NCBI RefSeq assembly: GCF_024721115.1 | Contig: NZ_JAMDHK010000002.1 | Coordinates: forward strand, 372,001 to 436,000 | Reading direction: 5' to 3' | Source: Salipiger pentaromativorans | Lineage (GTDB): Bacteria; Pseudomonadota; Alphaproteobacteria; Rhodobacterales; Rhodobacteraceae | Length of the DNA: 64,000 nt | Shown: positions 54,413 through 63,094 of the stretch, one piece after another | Layout of the letters: every line of letters starts with the position of its first letter | Numbering within the stretch: position 1 is the first letter of the stretch | Position numbers and translations under genes: made by a program | Notes under the pieces: generated by a model | What the model was told of the DNA's origin: nothing | Databases searched by the model: none | The model's input: the letters and a program-made list of their open reading frames with translations, nothing else

Positions 54413-56362
54413 ATGGCCCAAATCTCTCTTACCTTTCCCGATGGCAATGCGCGTGAATTCGACACGGGTGTGACCCCTGCCGAGGTCGCCGCGTCGATCT
54501 CGAAATCGCTCGGCAAAAAGGCCATCTCGGCCATGGTCGACGGTCAGCACTGGGATCTGCAATGGCCGATCGAGGCCGATGCGCAGATCGCCATCAACAC
54601 GATGCAGGACGAAGCCCCCGCGCTGGAGCTGATCCGGCACGACCTCGCCCATGTGATGGCCCGCGCCGTGCAGGAGATCTGGCCCGCCACCAAGGTCACC
54701 ATCGGCCCTGTGACGGAACACGGCTGGTTCTACGATTTCGACCGTGCCGAGCCCTTCACGCCGGAGGATCTGGGTCAGATCGAGGCGAAGATGAAGGAGA
54801 TCATCAACGCCCGCGAGCCCATCACCACCGAGATCTGGGAGCGCGACCGCGCCCGCAGCTTCTATGAAGAGAATGGCGAGCCCTACAAGGTCGAGCTGGT
54901 GGACCGCATCCCCGAGGACGCGGCGATCCGCATGTACTGGCATGGCGGCTGGCAGGATCTCTGCCGTGGCCCGCATCTCCAGCATACCGGCCAGCTTCCG
55001 GCGGATGCGTTCAAGCTCATGGGCGTCTCCGGCGCCTACTGGTTCGGCGATGTGAACCGGCCGATGCTTCAGCGTGTCTCGGGCGTGGCCTTCCGCAACC
55101 GCGACGATCTGAAAAAATACCTCAATTTCCTCGAGGAAGCCGCCAAGCGCGATCACCGCCGGCTCGGCCGCGAGATGGATCTCTTCCACATGCAGGAAGA
55201 GGCGCCCGGCCAGGTGTTCTGGCACCCGAACGGCTGGACGATCTACACCACGCTGCAAGACTATATGCGCCGCCAGCAGCAGCGCGGCGGCTATGTCGAG
55301 GTGAACACGCCGCAGGTCGTCGACCGCAAGCTGTGGGAGAAATCCGGCCACTGGGAGAAATACCAGGAGAACATGTTCATCGTCGAGGTGGACGAGGAAC
55401 ATGCGCGCGAGAAATCGGTGAACGCGCTGAAGCCGATGAACTGCCCCTGCCATGTGCAGATCTTCAACCAGGGGCTCAAGAGCTATCGCGACCTGCCGCT
55501 GCGCATGGCCGAATTCGGCTCGTGCAACCGCTACGAGCCCTCGGGCGCGCTGCACGGGATCATGCGGGTGCGCGGCTTTACCCAGGACGATGCGCATATC
55601 TTCTGCACCGAGGCGCAGATCGCTGAAGAGACCGAGAAATTCATCGGCTTCCTTGCCGGCATCTATCGCGACCTCGGTTTCCCGAGCTACAAGATCAAGT
55701 TCTCCGACCGGCCCGACACCCGTGCCGGCTCGGACGAGGTCTGGGATCGCGCCGAAACCGCGCTGATGGATGCCACGCGCGCGGTCACCAACGATGTGGA
55801 GCTGAACCCGGGCGAAGGCGCCTTCTACGGGCCCAAGCTGGAATTCGTGCTGACCGACGCCATCGGGCGCGACTGGCAATGCGGCACGCTTCAGGTGGAT
55901 TTCGTGCTGCCCGAACGGCTGGATGCGACCTATGTGGGCGCGGATGGCGAAAAACACCGTCCGGTCATGCTGCACCGTGCGACGCTGGGCTCCTTCGAGC
56001 GCTTCATCGGCATTCTGATCGAGGAACATGCCGGCAAGCTGCCGTTCTGGCTGGCGCCGCGTCAGGTGGTGGTGGCCTCGATCACCTCGGAGGCGGACGC
56101 CTATGTCTATGAGGTCGTGCAGACGCTGACCGCGGCGGGCGTGCGGGCCGAGGCCGATACGCGCAACGAAAAGATCAACTACAAGGTGCGCGAACATTCG
56201 GTGGGCAAGGTGCCGGTGATCCTCGCCGTGGGCCATCGCGAGGTCGAGGAGCGGACCGTCACCGTCCGCCGTCTGGGCGAGAAGCAGACCCAGGTCTGCG
56301 CGCTTGCCGAAATCGCCGAGGAGCTGGGCGTCGCGGCCACGCCGCCGGATCTGCGCGGCTGA
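54413..56362 (+). CDS. thrS: Threonyl-tRNA synthetase
   Basis: This 649-aa class II synthetase contains all expected parts: TGS domain (1-65), editing domain with [15 protein letters not shown] (about 80), catalytic core with zinc-site [10 protein letters not shown] and motif 2 [27 protein letters not shown], motif 3 [19 protein letters not shown], and a C-terminal anticodon-binding domain. GAGGAGAG lies 8 bases before the ATG. It is followed by a hairpin terminator. Confidence 0.97.
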   Translation: MAQISLTFPDGNAREFDTGVTPAEVAASISKSLGKKAISAMVDGQHWDLQWPIEADAQIAINTMQDEAPALELIRHDLAHVMARAVQEIWPATKVTIGPVTEHGWFYDFDRAEPFTPEDLGQIEAKMKEIINAREPITTEIWERDRARSFYEENGEPYKVELVDRIPEDAAIRMYWHGGWQDLCRGPHLQHTGQLPADAFKLMGVSGAYWFGDVNRPMLQRVSGVAFRNRDDLKKYLNFLEEAAKRDHRRLGREMDLFHMQEEAPGQVFWHPNGWTIYTTLQDYMRRQQQRGGYVEVNTPQVVDRKLWEKSGHWEKYQENMFIVEVDEEHAREKSVNALKPMNCPCHVQIFNQGLKSYRDLPLRMAEFGSCNRYEPSGALHGIMRVRGFTQDDAHIFCTEAQIAEETEKFIGFLAGIYRDLGFPSYKIKFSDRPDTRAGSDEVWDRAETALMDATRAVTNDVELNPGEGAFYGPKLEFVLTDAIGRDWQCGTLQVDFVLPERLDATYVGADGEKHRPVMLHRATLGSFERFIGILIEEHAGKLPFWLAPRQVVVASITSEADAYVYEVVQTLTAAGVRAEADTRNEKINYKVREHSVGKVPVILAVGHREVEERTVTVRRLGEKQTQVCALAEIAEELGVAATPPDLRG

Positions 56363-56390
56363 TCCAGCCTGCCTGTAACAATTCTCACGC

Positions 56391-56419
56391 CCGGCCCCCG
56401 CAGTCTCTGCGGGGGCCGG
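56391..56419 (+). terminator. thrS terminator
   Basis: CCGGCCCCCGCA and TGCGGGGGCCGG make a perfect 12-bp stem with a 5-base loop, 29 bases after thrS; the following TTGCGTTGTAA is only moderately T-rich. Confidence 0.75.
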
Positions 56420-56661
56420 TTGCGTTGTAACATCTGCACTTCCGGATCGCGCATGACGCGGCGGAATGTTGCAGGTTCTTCGAAAAACCAATTCTTCCCA
56501 AAGAGATATGCAGCTTTCCCACTGACGGGACGCTGACGGCGCCTGACACACGCGTGAGCAACGGCGCCGTGAGTGGCCCGTGGCGGATTGTCGCGGCAGG
56601 CTTTGAGAGCCCGAGGGAGATCCCCGCCGGGCTGTCAACGGGACATTCACATAAGGGAAGT

Positions 56662-56973
56662 ATGACAATGTCGAACACCGTGAAATCCGCCGCCCTGATG
56701 GGCGCCGTCGCCGCCGCTCTGACGCTGAGCGCCCCCATGGCGCAGGCGCAGGAGAAGGAGAAATGCTTCGGTGTGGCGCTGGCCGGTCAGAACGACTGCG
56801 CCGCCGGCCCCGGCACCACCTGCGCCGGCACCTCCAAGGTCGATTATCAGGGCAATGCCTGGTCGCTGGTCGATGCCGGCACCTGCATGGAGATCGACCT
56901 GCCCGCCATGGCCGACGGGTCGGCGCGCATGGGCGCGCTCGAAGCGCTCGACCGCGATCTGCCGCAATCGTGA
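56662..56973 (+). CDS. bufA: Bufferin-type metallophore precursor (DUF2282)
   Basis: This 103-aa DUF2282 protein is the likely RiPP precursor of the operon. A signal peptide (about 1-29; ...APMAQAQ) precedes a core with four Cys: [34 protein letters not shown]...DAGTCMEI. In characterised bufferins some Cys are converted to thiooxazole by the MNIO enzyme encoded next and the exported peptide binds copper. GGGAAG precedes the ATG. A second ATG two codons in is possible. Symbol follows published bufferin naming. Confidence 0.88.
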   Translation: MTMSNTVKSAALMGAVAAALTLSAPMAQAQEKEKCFGVALAGQNDCAAGPGTTCAGTSKVDYQGNAWSLVDAGTCMEIDLPAMADGSARMGALEALDRDLPQS

Positions 56974-57033
56974 CCCTGCTGCCGGGGCGGGCGCCGCGCC
57001 CGCCCCGCGCACCCTGTTCTCCGGAGCCCGCCC

Positions 57034-57897
57034 ATGCCCCCGTCCCCCGCCCGCCACACCGCCCTGCCCGCCGCCCCCGGCGTCGGCTACAAGCCGCAGC
57101 ATTACGCGCAGATCCTCGACACCCCCGGCCCCGTGCGCTGGCTCGAGATCCACGCCGAGAACTACATGGGCGACGGTGGCCGCCCGCTGGCGCAGCTCCG
57201 CGCGCTGGCCGAACGGTTTCCGATCTCGGTGCATGGGGTGGGCCTGTCGATCGGCGGCGAGGCCCCGCTCGACGCGGCGCATCTCGCGCGGCTGGAACAT
57301 CTTCTGGGCTGGCTCGCCCCGGCGCGGTTTTCCGAACATCTCGCCTGGTCGACCCATGACGGCGCCTTTTTGAACGATCTGCTGCCGCTGCCCTATACCG
57401 ATGCCACCCTGACGCGCGTGGTGGACCATATCGACCGGGTGCAGGAGGTGCTGGGACGGCAGATGCTGCTGGAAAATCCGTCCTCCTATCTGGCCTTCGC
57501 CGAAAGCACCTGGGACGAGCCGGCCTTCCTTCAGGAAATCGCCCGCCGCAGCGGCTGCGGGCTGCTGCTCGACGTGAACAATGTCTTTGTCTCGGCGGTC
57601 AATCTGGGCTTCACCCCGCAAAGCTATATCGACGCCTTTCCGCTCGATCTGGTGGAAGAGCTCCATATCGGCGGCCACGACACCGACGAAGACGACCACG
57701 GCGCGCCGCTGCTGATCGACAGCCACGGGCGCGCCGTTGCCGATCCGGTCTGGGCGCTGCTCGATCACACGCTCGCCCGCTCCGGGCCGAAACCGGTGCT
57801 GATCGAATGGGACACCGACGTGCCCGACTGGCCGGTTCTGGCCGAGGAAGCCCGCAGGGCCGAGGAGGCGCTCGCCCGCCCGAGGCTCGCCGCATGA
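57034..57897 (+). CDS. bufB: MNIO-family (DUF692) RiPP maturase
   Basis: This 287-aa multinuclear non-heme iron oxygenase (TIM barrel) has GVGYKPQHY, VRWLEIHAENYMGDGG, SVHGVGLSIGG, FSEHLAWSTHDG, LENPSSYLAFAES, GLLLDVNNVFVSAVN, ELHIGGHD and LIEWDTDVPDW, giving the conserved His, Glu, Asp and Asn ligands. It should modify the cysteines of the precursor. It overlaps the next gene by ATGA. Confidence 0.92.
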   Translation: MPPSPARHTALPAAPGVGYKPQHYAQILDTPGPVRWLEIHAENYMGDGGRPLAQLRALAERFPISVHGVGLSIGGEAPLDAAHLARLEHLLGWLAPARFSEHLAWSTHDGAFLNDLLPLPYTDATLTRVVDHIDRVQEVLGRQMLLENPSSYLAFAESTWDEPAFLQEIARRSGCGLLLDVNNVFVSAVNLGFTPQSYIDAFPLDLVEELHIGGHDTDEDDHGAPLLIDSHGRAVADPVWALLDHTLARSGPKPVLIEWDTDVPDWPVLAEEARRAEEALARPRLAA

Positions 57898-58640
57898 CCC
57901 AGAGAGCCTTTCATCAGGCGCTGCTCGACGCCAGGCGCCCGGTCCCGCCGGCCCTCACCGATGGCGCCGGCCGGCCCGCCGGGCGGCGCTACGCGGTCTA
58001 TCGCAACAATGTCGCCGTCTCGCTAACCGAGGCGCTGGCCAGCGGCTTTCCCGCCTGCGCGGCGCTGCTGGGCGAGGCCAATTTCGCCCGGGTCGCCGGG
58101 CGCTTCCTGCGCCAGCATCCGCCCGCCACGCCCGTGATCCTGCATTACGGCGCGCAGTTCCCCGCCTTTCTCGACGGGCTCGACGGTCTCGCCCGCCTGC
58201 CCTTCCTCGCCGATGTCGCCCGGCTCGAACTGGCCCTGCGCCGCGCCTATCACGCCGCCGATGCCCCGCCCGTCGCACCCGAAGCGCTGGCGGCACTCTC
58301 CGCGCCCGCGCTCTCGGCGGCCCGGCTGCGGCTGGCCCCGGCGGTGCAGCTCGTGCGCGCGCCCTGGCCCATCGCCGAGATCCGCGCCTATGCGCTGGGT
58401 CAGACCGCCCGGAAACCGCAGGGCGGCGCGCAGGAGGTGATCGTCCTGCGCCCGGGCTACGATCCAGCCGCCCATGTGCTGCCCGCGCGGGGCCATGTCT
58501 TCGTCTCGGCCCTGCAAGCCGGCATGGCGCTGGCCTCGGCCAGCCTTCAGGGCGGCCCCGGCTTCGATCCCACGGACACGCTGGCGCTGCTGCTCGCGCA
58601 TGGCGCCATCACCCGCATCGACACAGGAGAGCCCGCATGA
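57894..58640 (+). CDS. bufC: DUF2063-type partner protein of the MNIO enzyme
   Basis: This 248-aa protein has the N-terminal DUF2063 domain (AFHQALLDARR, RRYAVYRNNVAVSLTEALASGFPACAALLGEANFARVAGRFL, LPFLADVARLELALRRAYHA). Often mislabelled DNA-binding, it is the precursor-recognition partner of DUF692 enzymes. A variable C-terminal half follows. Overlaps on both sides by 4 bases show tight coupling with bufB and doxX. Confidence 0.88.
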   Translation: MTQRAFHQALLDARRPVPPALTDGAGRPAGRRYAVYRNNVAVSLTEALASGFPACAALLGEANFARVAGRFLRQHPPATPVILHYGAQFPAFLDGLDGLARLPFLADVARLELALRRAYHAADAPPVAPEALAALSAPALSAARLRLAPAVQLVRAPWPIAEIRAYALGQTARKPQGGAQEVIVLRPGYDPAAHVLPARGHVFVSALQAGMALASASLQGGPGFDPTDTLALLLAHGAITRIDTGEPA

Positions 58641-59206
58641 TCCCGCTGCTCCGCCTCTACGACCGCGCGGTCGGCACGCTCGAGCGCCGCACCTCCGGCG
58701 CGCTGCCGCTGCTGGCCCGGTTCGGCTTCGCCGCCACCCTGCTCGTCTATTTCTGGGCCTCCGCCCGCACCAAGCTGGGGCCGGGGCTGGCCGGGGTGCT
58801 GACGCCCTCGTCCGGCGCCTATGCCCAGATCTTCCCGCGCCAGTTCGAAGCGGTGGGCTATGACGCCGGCCAGCTCGGCGCCCTGCACTGGGCGGTGACG
58901 GTGGCCGGCACCTGGGCGGAATTCCTGCTGCCGCTGCTGATCGTGCTTGGCCTTTTCACCCGCGTCGCGGCGCTGGGGATGATCGGCTTTGTCGCCTTGC
59001 AGAGCCTGACCGATCTCTACGGCCATGGCGGCATCGCGCATGCCGAAACCCTGGGAGCCTGGTTCGACCGGGCCCCCGATGCGGCGATCCTCGATCAGCG
59101 CCTGTTCTGGATGCTGATCCTGCTCACCCTCGTGCTGAAGGGCGGCGGCTGGCTCTCGCTCGACCAGGTGCTGACACGGCGCCTGACGCACAGGCCGGGC
59201 GCCTGA
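58637..59206 (+). CDS. DoxX-family membrane protein of the bufferin operon
   Basis: This 189-aa inner-membrane protein has four hydrophobic segments (near 24-45, 82-108, 112-130, 150-170) and DoxX features (ARFGFAATLLVYFWASARTKLGPGL, TWAEFLLPLLIVLGLFTRVAALGMIGF). DoxX proteins recur as the fourth gene of bufferin operons; their role is unproven. It begins at a 4-base overlap with bufC and is the last gene. Confidence 0.9.
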   Translation: MIPLLRLYDRAVGTLERRTSGALPLLARFGFAATLLVYFWASARTKLGPGLAGVLTPSSGAYAQIFPRQFEAVGYDAGQLGALHWAVTVAGTWAEFLLPLLIVLGLFTRVAALGMIGFVALQSLTDLYGHGGIAHAETLGAWFDRAPDAAILDQRLFWMLILLTLVLKGGGWLSLDQVLTRRLTHRPGA

Positions 59207-59214
59207 CGCCCGCT

Positions 59215-59535
59215 TCAGGCCGCCGCGCCCAGGGCCGCCTGGGTGGCCTTGTCCCAGCCCAGATACAGCGCGTCGCCCTCGGCGATCAGCGGTCGTTTCA
59301 TCAGTGTCGGCTGCTGCGCCAGAAGCTCCAGCGGCGGGCGCGCCCGCTCCTCTTCGGACAGTCCGCGCCAGGTGGTCGAGCGCGTATTGACCAGCTTTTC
59401 GCCAAACCGCGCATAGGCCGCCGCCAGAAGATCGGCCGGTACGCCCTCGGTCCGGACGTCCACAAATGCCGCCTGCGGCAATGCCTTCAGCGCCTTTCGG
59501 CAGGTGTCGCAGTTTTTCAGCCCATAAAGAACCAT
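59215..59535 (-). CDS. ArsC/Spx-family thioredoxin-fold protein
   Basis: This 106-aa protein has VLYGLKNCDTCRKALKAL with a CxxC (Cys 9 and 12) near the N-terminus, then LVNTRSTTWRGL and QPTLMKRPLIAEGD. It is the YffB-like branch of the arsenate-reductase-related family, whose members may be glutathione-dependent thiol reductases. The ATG follows GGAGAGG by 5 bases. It is convergent with doxX, 8 bases away. No arsenic operon is near, so an arsenate role is unlikely. Confidence 0.85.
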   Translation of the reverse strand: MVLYGLKNCDTCRKALKALPQAAFVDVRTEGVPADLLAAAYARFGEKLVNTRSTTWRGLSEEERARPPLELLAQQPTLMKRPLIAEGDALYLGWDKATQAALGAAA

Positions 59536-59711
59536 CTCGCCCTCTCCTTCGCCTCGCCCGCACAATTTATCGCCGATTGCTGCAAGAGCGAAGCGTTTCG
59601 CTTGATTTTTACATCACCTGTGCAACCCTTTCCGGGTGACCTTCGACGATCAGCCACGGAAGACCAGTGCTCGTGCTGACTTTCCCTGAAAGGCGAATGT
59701 GACGACGGGGC

Positions 59712-59728
59712 GCCCGGCTTGGCCGGGC
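59712..59728 (+). promoter_or_regulatory. Leader hairpin upstream of the cold-shock gene
   Basis: GCCCGGC and GCCGGGC pair across a 3-base loop (TTG) 36 bases before the start. It is likely part of the 5' untranslated region of the cold-shock mRNA. Confidence 0.45.
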
Positions 59729-59763
59729 TAAACATTAGGAAAGACTGGAAGGAGCACGGGAAG

Positions 59764-59970
59764 ATGCCGAACGGCACCGTGAAATGGTTCAATACCACCA
59801 AAGGCTACGGCTTCATCGCGCCCGAAGAGGGCGGCAAGGACGTCTTCGTTCATATCTCGGCGGTGGAGCGCTCCGGGCTGACAGGTCTCGCCGACAACCA
59901 GAAGGTGAGCTACGAGCTCAAGGAAGGCCGTGACGGACGGATGATGGCCTCCGATCTCAAGACCCTCTGA
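59764..59970 (+). CDS. Cold-shock protein
   Basis: This 68-aa single cold-shock domain protein has GTVKWFNTTKGYGFIAPEEGGKDVFVHISAVE with RNP1 (KGYGFI) and RNP2 (VFVHI). GGAAGGAG precedes the ATG by about 9 bases. The leader contains the hairpin GCCCGGC/GCCGGGC at 59712-59728, which may be part of temperature-responsive control. Confidence 0.94.
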   Translation: MPNGTVKWFNTTKGYGFIAPEEGGKDVFVHISAVERSGLTGLADNQKVSYELKEGRDGRMMASDLKTL

Positions 59971-60045
59971 AACAAACCGATTTTCCCGCTTCGGCCCGGC
60001 AAGGGGCCGGGGTCAGGCGCGGCGCGGAGCCGGGGCCCGTCGCGC

Positions 60046-60951
60046 CTATCGGGACTGCAACCGCCGTGCCTCCTGCCCGGCGAGCCGAATCAGATCCTGC
60101 ATGTAAGGCTTTTCAAGGTCTTCGCTGCGCGTCGCTGCGTATAGGCTGCGGGTCAGCCCGTGTTCGGTCAGCGGGCGCGTGACATAGTCGGAATTGTATT
60201 TCACCTCGCGGACCACCCAGTCAGGCAGGACAGAGATACCGCGATTCGATGCCACCAGCAGCAGGATCACCGCCGTCAGCTCCACCTGCCGAATCGCGGA
60301 TGGCTCAACCCTGGCGGGAGTGAGGAGCTGTGAGAACACATCCAGCCGCGAGCGCTCCACCGGATAGGTGATCAATGTCTCGCCACGGAAATCCTCGGCC
60401 TCGACCCAGGGTTTCGCCGCCAGCGGATGCGCCGCGGCGGCCACGAAGACCGGGCTGTAGTCGAAGAGCTGGGTAAAGGTGACGCCCGGCAGATCCTCGG
60501 GATCGGAGGAGATCACCACATCCACATCCTCCTTCTGCAAGGCCGGCAGCGCGTCGAAGGCAAGCCCCGGGCGGATGTCCACATCCACATCGGGCCAGCT
60601 TTTGCGGAACGCCTCCAGCACCGGGAACAGCCATTCGAAACAGGCGTGGCATTCGATGGCGATATGCAGCCGCCCCGACCGCCCGGCGCGCAGCGAGGCG
60701 AATTCCGCCTGCGCCGCCTCGACCTGCGGCAAGACCTGCTCGGCCAGCCGCAAGAGCCGCAGCCCCGCCACCGAAAGCCGCATCGGTTTCGACCGCCGCA
60801 CAAACAGCTCGATCCCGGCCTGATCCTCCAGCCCCTTGATCTGATGGGACAAAGCCGATTGCGTGATATTGAGCTGATCCGCCGCGCGGGCCAGACCGCC
60901 GGCTTCGTGGATGGCCTTGATGGTGCGCAGATGACGAAGCTCGATGTGCAT
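60046..60951 (-). CDS. metR: LysR-family regulator, probable MetR
   Basis: This 301-aa protein has an N-terminal HTH (about 1-60; ELRHLRTIKAIHEAGGLARAADQLNITQSALSHQIKGLEDQ) and an effector domain with LHIAIECHACFEWLFPVLEAFRKSWPDVDVDI, both very like E. coli MetR. It is divergent from metF, 97 bases apart, so autoregulation and activation of metF are expected. Confidence 0.92.
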   Translation of the reverse strand: MHIELRHLRTIKAIHEAGGLARAADQLNITQSALSHQIKGLEDQAGIELFVRRSKPMRLSVAGLRLLRLAEQVLPQVEAAQAEFASLRAGRSGRLHIAIECHACFEWLFPVLEAFRKSWPDVDVDIRPGLAFDALPALQKEDVDVVISSDPEDLPGVTFTQLFDYSPVFVAAAAHPLAAKPWVEAEDFRGETLITYPVERSRLDVFSQLLTPARVEPSAIRQVELTAVILLLVASNRGISVLPDWVVREVKYNSDYVTRPLTEHGLTRSLYAATRSEDLEKPYMQDLIRLAGQEARRLQSR

Positions 60952-60985
60952 CCTATAGTTTCACTCATGTTGTTCTTGAGATTTA

Positions 60986-60998
60986 TGAGTTTGTCTCA
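60986..60998. promoter_or_regulatory. Candidate MetR site between metR and metF
   Basis: TGAGTTTGTCTCA reads TGAG-N5-CTCA, similar to the MetR consensus TGAA-N5-TTCA. A wider inverted repeat ACTCAT-N16-ATGAGT covers 60963-60990 in the same gap. Confidence 0.5.
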
Positions 60999-61048
60999 CA
61001 ATGCCCTTTGTGCCACAAGAGCCTCCGACACCAAGAGGACCCCCGGCC

Positions 61049-61915
61049 ATGAAACGCCCCGAGATCTCGTTCGAATTCTTCCCGCCCCGCAACATCGAGG
61101 CGACCTTCCGCCTTTGGGACACGGTGCAGGCGCTGGCGCCGCTCGGCCCGCGCTTTGTCTCGGTGACCTATGGCGCCGGCGGCACGACCCGCGAGCTGAC
61201 CCGTGATGTGGTGGCGACGCTGCACAAGCATTCCGGCCTGAAGGTCGCCGCACATCTGACCTGTGTGGACGCCACCAAGGCCGAGACCCTGGCGATTGCC
61301 GAGCAGTTCCATGCCGCCGGTGTGCGCGACATCGTCGCCCTGCGGGGCGACCCGCCCAAGGGCGCCGACGGGTTCACCCCGCATGAAGAGGGCTTTGCCA
61401 GCTCGGTCGAGCTGATCGAGGCGCTGCGCAATACCGGCGATTTCAACATCCGCGTCGGCGCCTATCCCGATGTGCATCCCGAGGCGGCCTCGGGTCAGGC
61501 CGATATCGAGTTCCTCAAGCGCAAGTTCGATGCGGGCGCCTCCGAGGCGCTGACGCAATTCTTCTTCGAGGCCGAGACCTTCTTCCGCTTCCGCGACGCT
61601 TGCGAGAAGGCGGGCATCGACAAGCCGATCGTGCCGGGCATCCTGCCGATCGAGAACTGGAAGGGCGCACGCCGCTTTGCCGAGAACTGCGGCACCAAGA
61701 TCCCCGGCTGGGTGATCGAGGCTTTCGACCGCGCCGAGCGCGACGGGCGGCAGGATCTGCTGGCCACGGCGATCTGCACCGAGCTCTGCTCGGAGCTGAT
61801 CGAGGGCGGCGTGGACAAGCTGCATTTCTACACGCTGAACCGGCCCGAACTGACCCGCGATGTGTGCTTTGCGCTGGGGGTTGCGCCCGAGGTGAAGCTG
61901 GAGCACGTCGCCTGA
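61049..61915 (+). CDS. metF: Methylenetetrahydrofolate reductase
   Basis: This 288-aa FAD enzyme makes 5-methyl-THF for methionine synthesis. Motifs: ISFEFFPPRN, VSVTYGAGGTTR, HLTCVDATK, IVALRGDPPKG, VGAYPDVHPEA, TQFFFEAETFFRF and VPGILPI. The ATG at 61049 follows AGAGGACCCCCGGCC; the conserved fold begins here. It is divergent from metR. Confidence 0.95.
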   Translation: MKRPEISFEFFPPRNIEATFRLWDTVQALAPLGPRFVSVTYGAGGTTRELTRDVVATLHKHSGLKVAAHLTCVDATKAETLAIAEQFHAAGVRDIVALRGDPPKGADGFTPHEEGFASSVELIEALRNTGDFNIRVGAYPDVHPEAASGQADIEFLKRKFDAGASEALTQFFFEAETFFRFRDACEKAGIDKPIVPGILPIENWKGARRFAENCGTKIPGWVIEAFDRAERDGRQDLLATAICTELCSELIEGGVDKLHFYTLNRPELTRDVCFALGVAPEVKLEHVA

Positions 61916-62311
61916 GCACTCTTGCGTGCGGTGGGCAGATTGCCCACCCTACAGCGCCACGCTGGGAGAGCCGCGCCATCGCCGGCCCGCGGGTTGGCGA
62001 TCTTCCCGCAGAACCTCTCGATTTATCCCAGCCAAGCCCGAAAGACCTCGACACGCGGCACTGACGTCACCAAATCGCCAGCCCGGGGGGCGGGCCGGCG
62101 ATGGCGCGGCGGCCTGCGGCCTTGTTCCGCGCCTAGGCCCGCTCAAGTGTAAGGTGGGCAATCTGCCCACCATCCCGCCCAATTTCGCGCCTCTCTCTGC
62201 CCGGTGCGCCAAACTGCCCCTGCGCCACCCGCAAAGAATGTCCCGCCCGCGCTTCCCTCTCTGCCGCCGATGCGGTTACTGTGCCCGAAAACGGCGAGGG
62301 AACAGCAGCGC
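61916..62311. other. 396-base intergenic region with an inverted palindromic repeat pair
   Basis: No gene is visible. It holds a repeat element described separately and, at the right end, the GAGGGA ribosome-binding site of the following gene. Confidence 0.55.
61930..62171. repeat. Inverted pair of REP/MITE-like palindromic units
   Basis: Each end carries the palindrome GGTGGGCA-N3-TGCCCACC next to TACA/TGTA, at 61930-61948 and 62153-62171 in opposite orientation. Further inside, 61970-62001 and 62074-62110 share GCCGCGCCATCGCCGGCCCGC and TGGCGAT in inverted order. Arms are not identical, so the element is old or built of two units. Confidence 0.65.
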
Positions 62312-63094
62312 GTGCGGCTCATCGTATTCACGGATCTGGACGGCACCCTGCTGGACCATTCCGACTACAGCTATGATCCGGCCCGCCCCGCGCTGGCGGC
62401 GCTGAAGGCGCGCGGCATCCCGCTGATCCTCGCCAGCTCCAAGACCGCCGCCGAAATCCTACCTCTGCATCAAGAGCTTGGTCTGGGCGATGCGCCGATG
62501 ATCGTTGAGAACGGTGCCGAACGTGTGAGCCCCGGCGCGGCAGCCACCGACCGCACAGCCTATGACCGGCTGCGCGGCATCCTCGATACGCTGCCCGAGG
62601 ATCTGCGCGCGCCCTTTCGCGGCTTTGGCGACATGAGCACTGCCGAGGTGGCCGAAATCACCGGCCTGCCCCCCGCCTCCGCCGCCCTCGCCCGGCAGCG
62701 CAACTTCTCGGAGCCGGGTCTCTGGCAGGGCACGGACGCGCAGCGCGACGCCTTCCTCGCGGCGCTGGCCGCGCAGGGTGTCTTGGCCCGCAGCGGTGGC
62801 CGCTTCCTGACCCTGTCCTTCGGCGGCACGAAGGCGCAGCAGATGGCGGGCATCATGGCCGATCTCGGCGCCGACACCGCCATCGCCCTGGGCGATGCGC
62901 CCAACGATGTGGAAATGCTGGAAAGCGCCGATTACGGCGTCATCCTGCGCAACGATCACGGCAAGGGCATCCCCGCCCTGCCCGGTGAGGACAGCGGGCG
63001 CATCGCGCGCACGACCGAGCCCGGCCCCAAAGGCTGGAATATTGCGGTCCTCGCCCTTCTCGACAGGCTCGGACGGAACGGGAGAGCAGAGTAA
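62312..63094 (+). CDS. mpgP: HAD phosphatase, mannosyl/glucosyl-3-phosphoglycerate phosphatase family
   Basis: This 260-aa HAD protein of the MPGP family starts at a GTG preceded by GAGGGA. Catalytic FTDLDGTLLD is at about residues 5-14, LILASSKT is motif II, GGTKAQQMAGI holds the motif III Lys, and ALGDAPNDVEML is motif IV. It should remove the phosphate from glucosyl-3-phosphoglycerate made by the enzyme encoded next, one base after its stop codon. Symbol follows family naming. Confidence 0.87.
   Translation: MRLIVFTDLDGTLLDHSDYSYDPARPALAALKARGIPLILASSKTAAEILPLHQELGLGDAPMIVENGAERVSPGAAATDRTAYDRLRGILDTLPEDLRAPFRGFGDMSTAEVAEITGLPPASAALARQRNFSEPGLWQGTDAQRDAFLAALAAQGVLARSGGRFLTLSFGGTKAQQMAGIMADLGADTAIALGDAPNDVEMLESADYGVILRNDHGKGIPALPGEDSGRIARTTEPGPKGWNIAVLALLDRLGRNGRAE

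Noticed and set aside
56420-56661. ECF-sigma (SigF-like) promoter before bufA
   Set aside because: A GTAAC occurs at 56427 but no matching -10 element at the right distance could be found by eye.
59215-59535. Arsenate reductase of an arsenic operon
   Set aside because: The protein is of the YffB/Spx-like branch and no ars genes are in the window.
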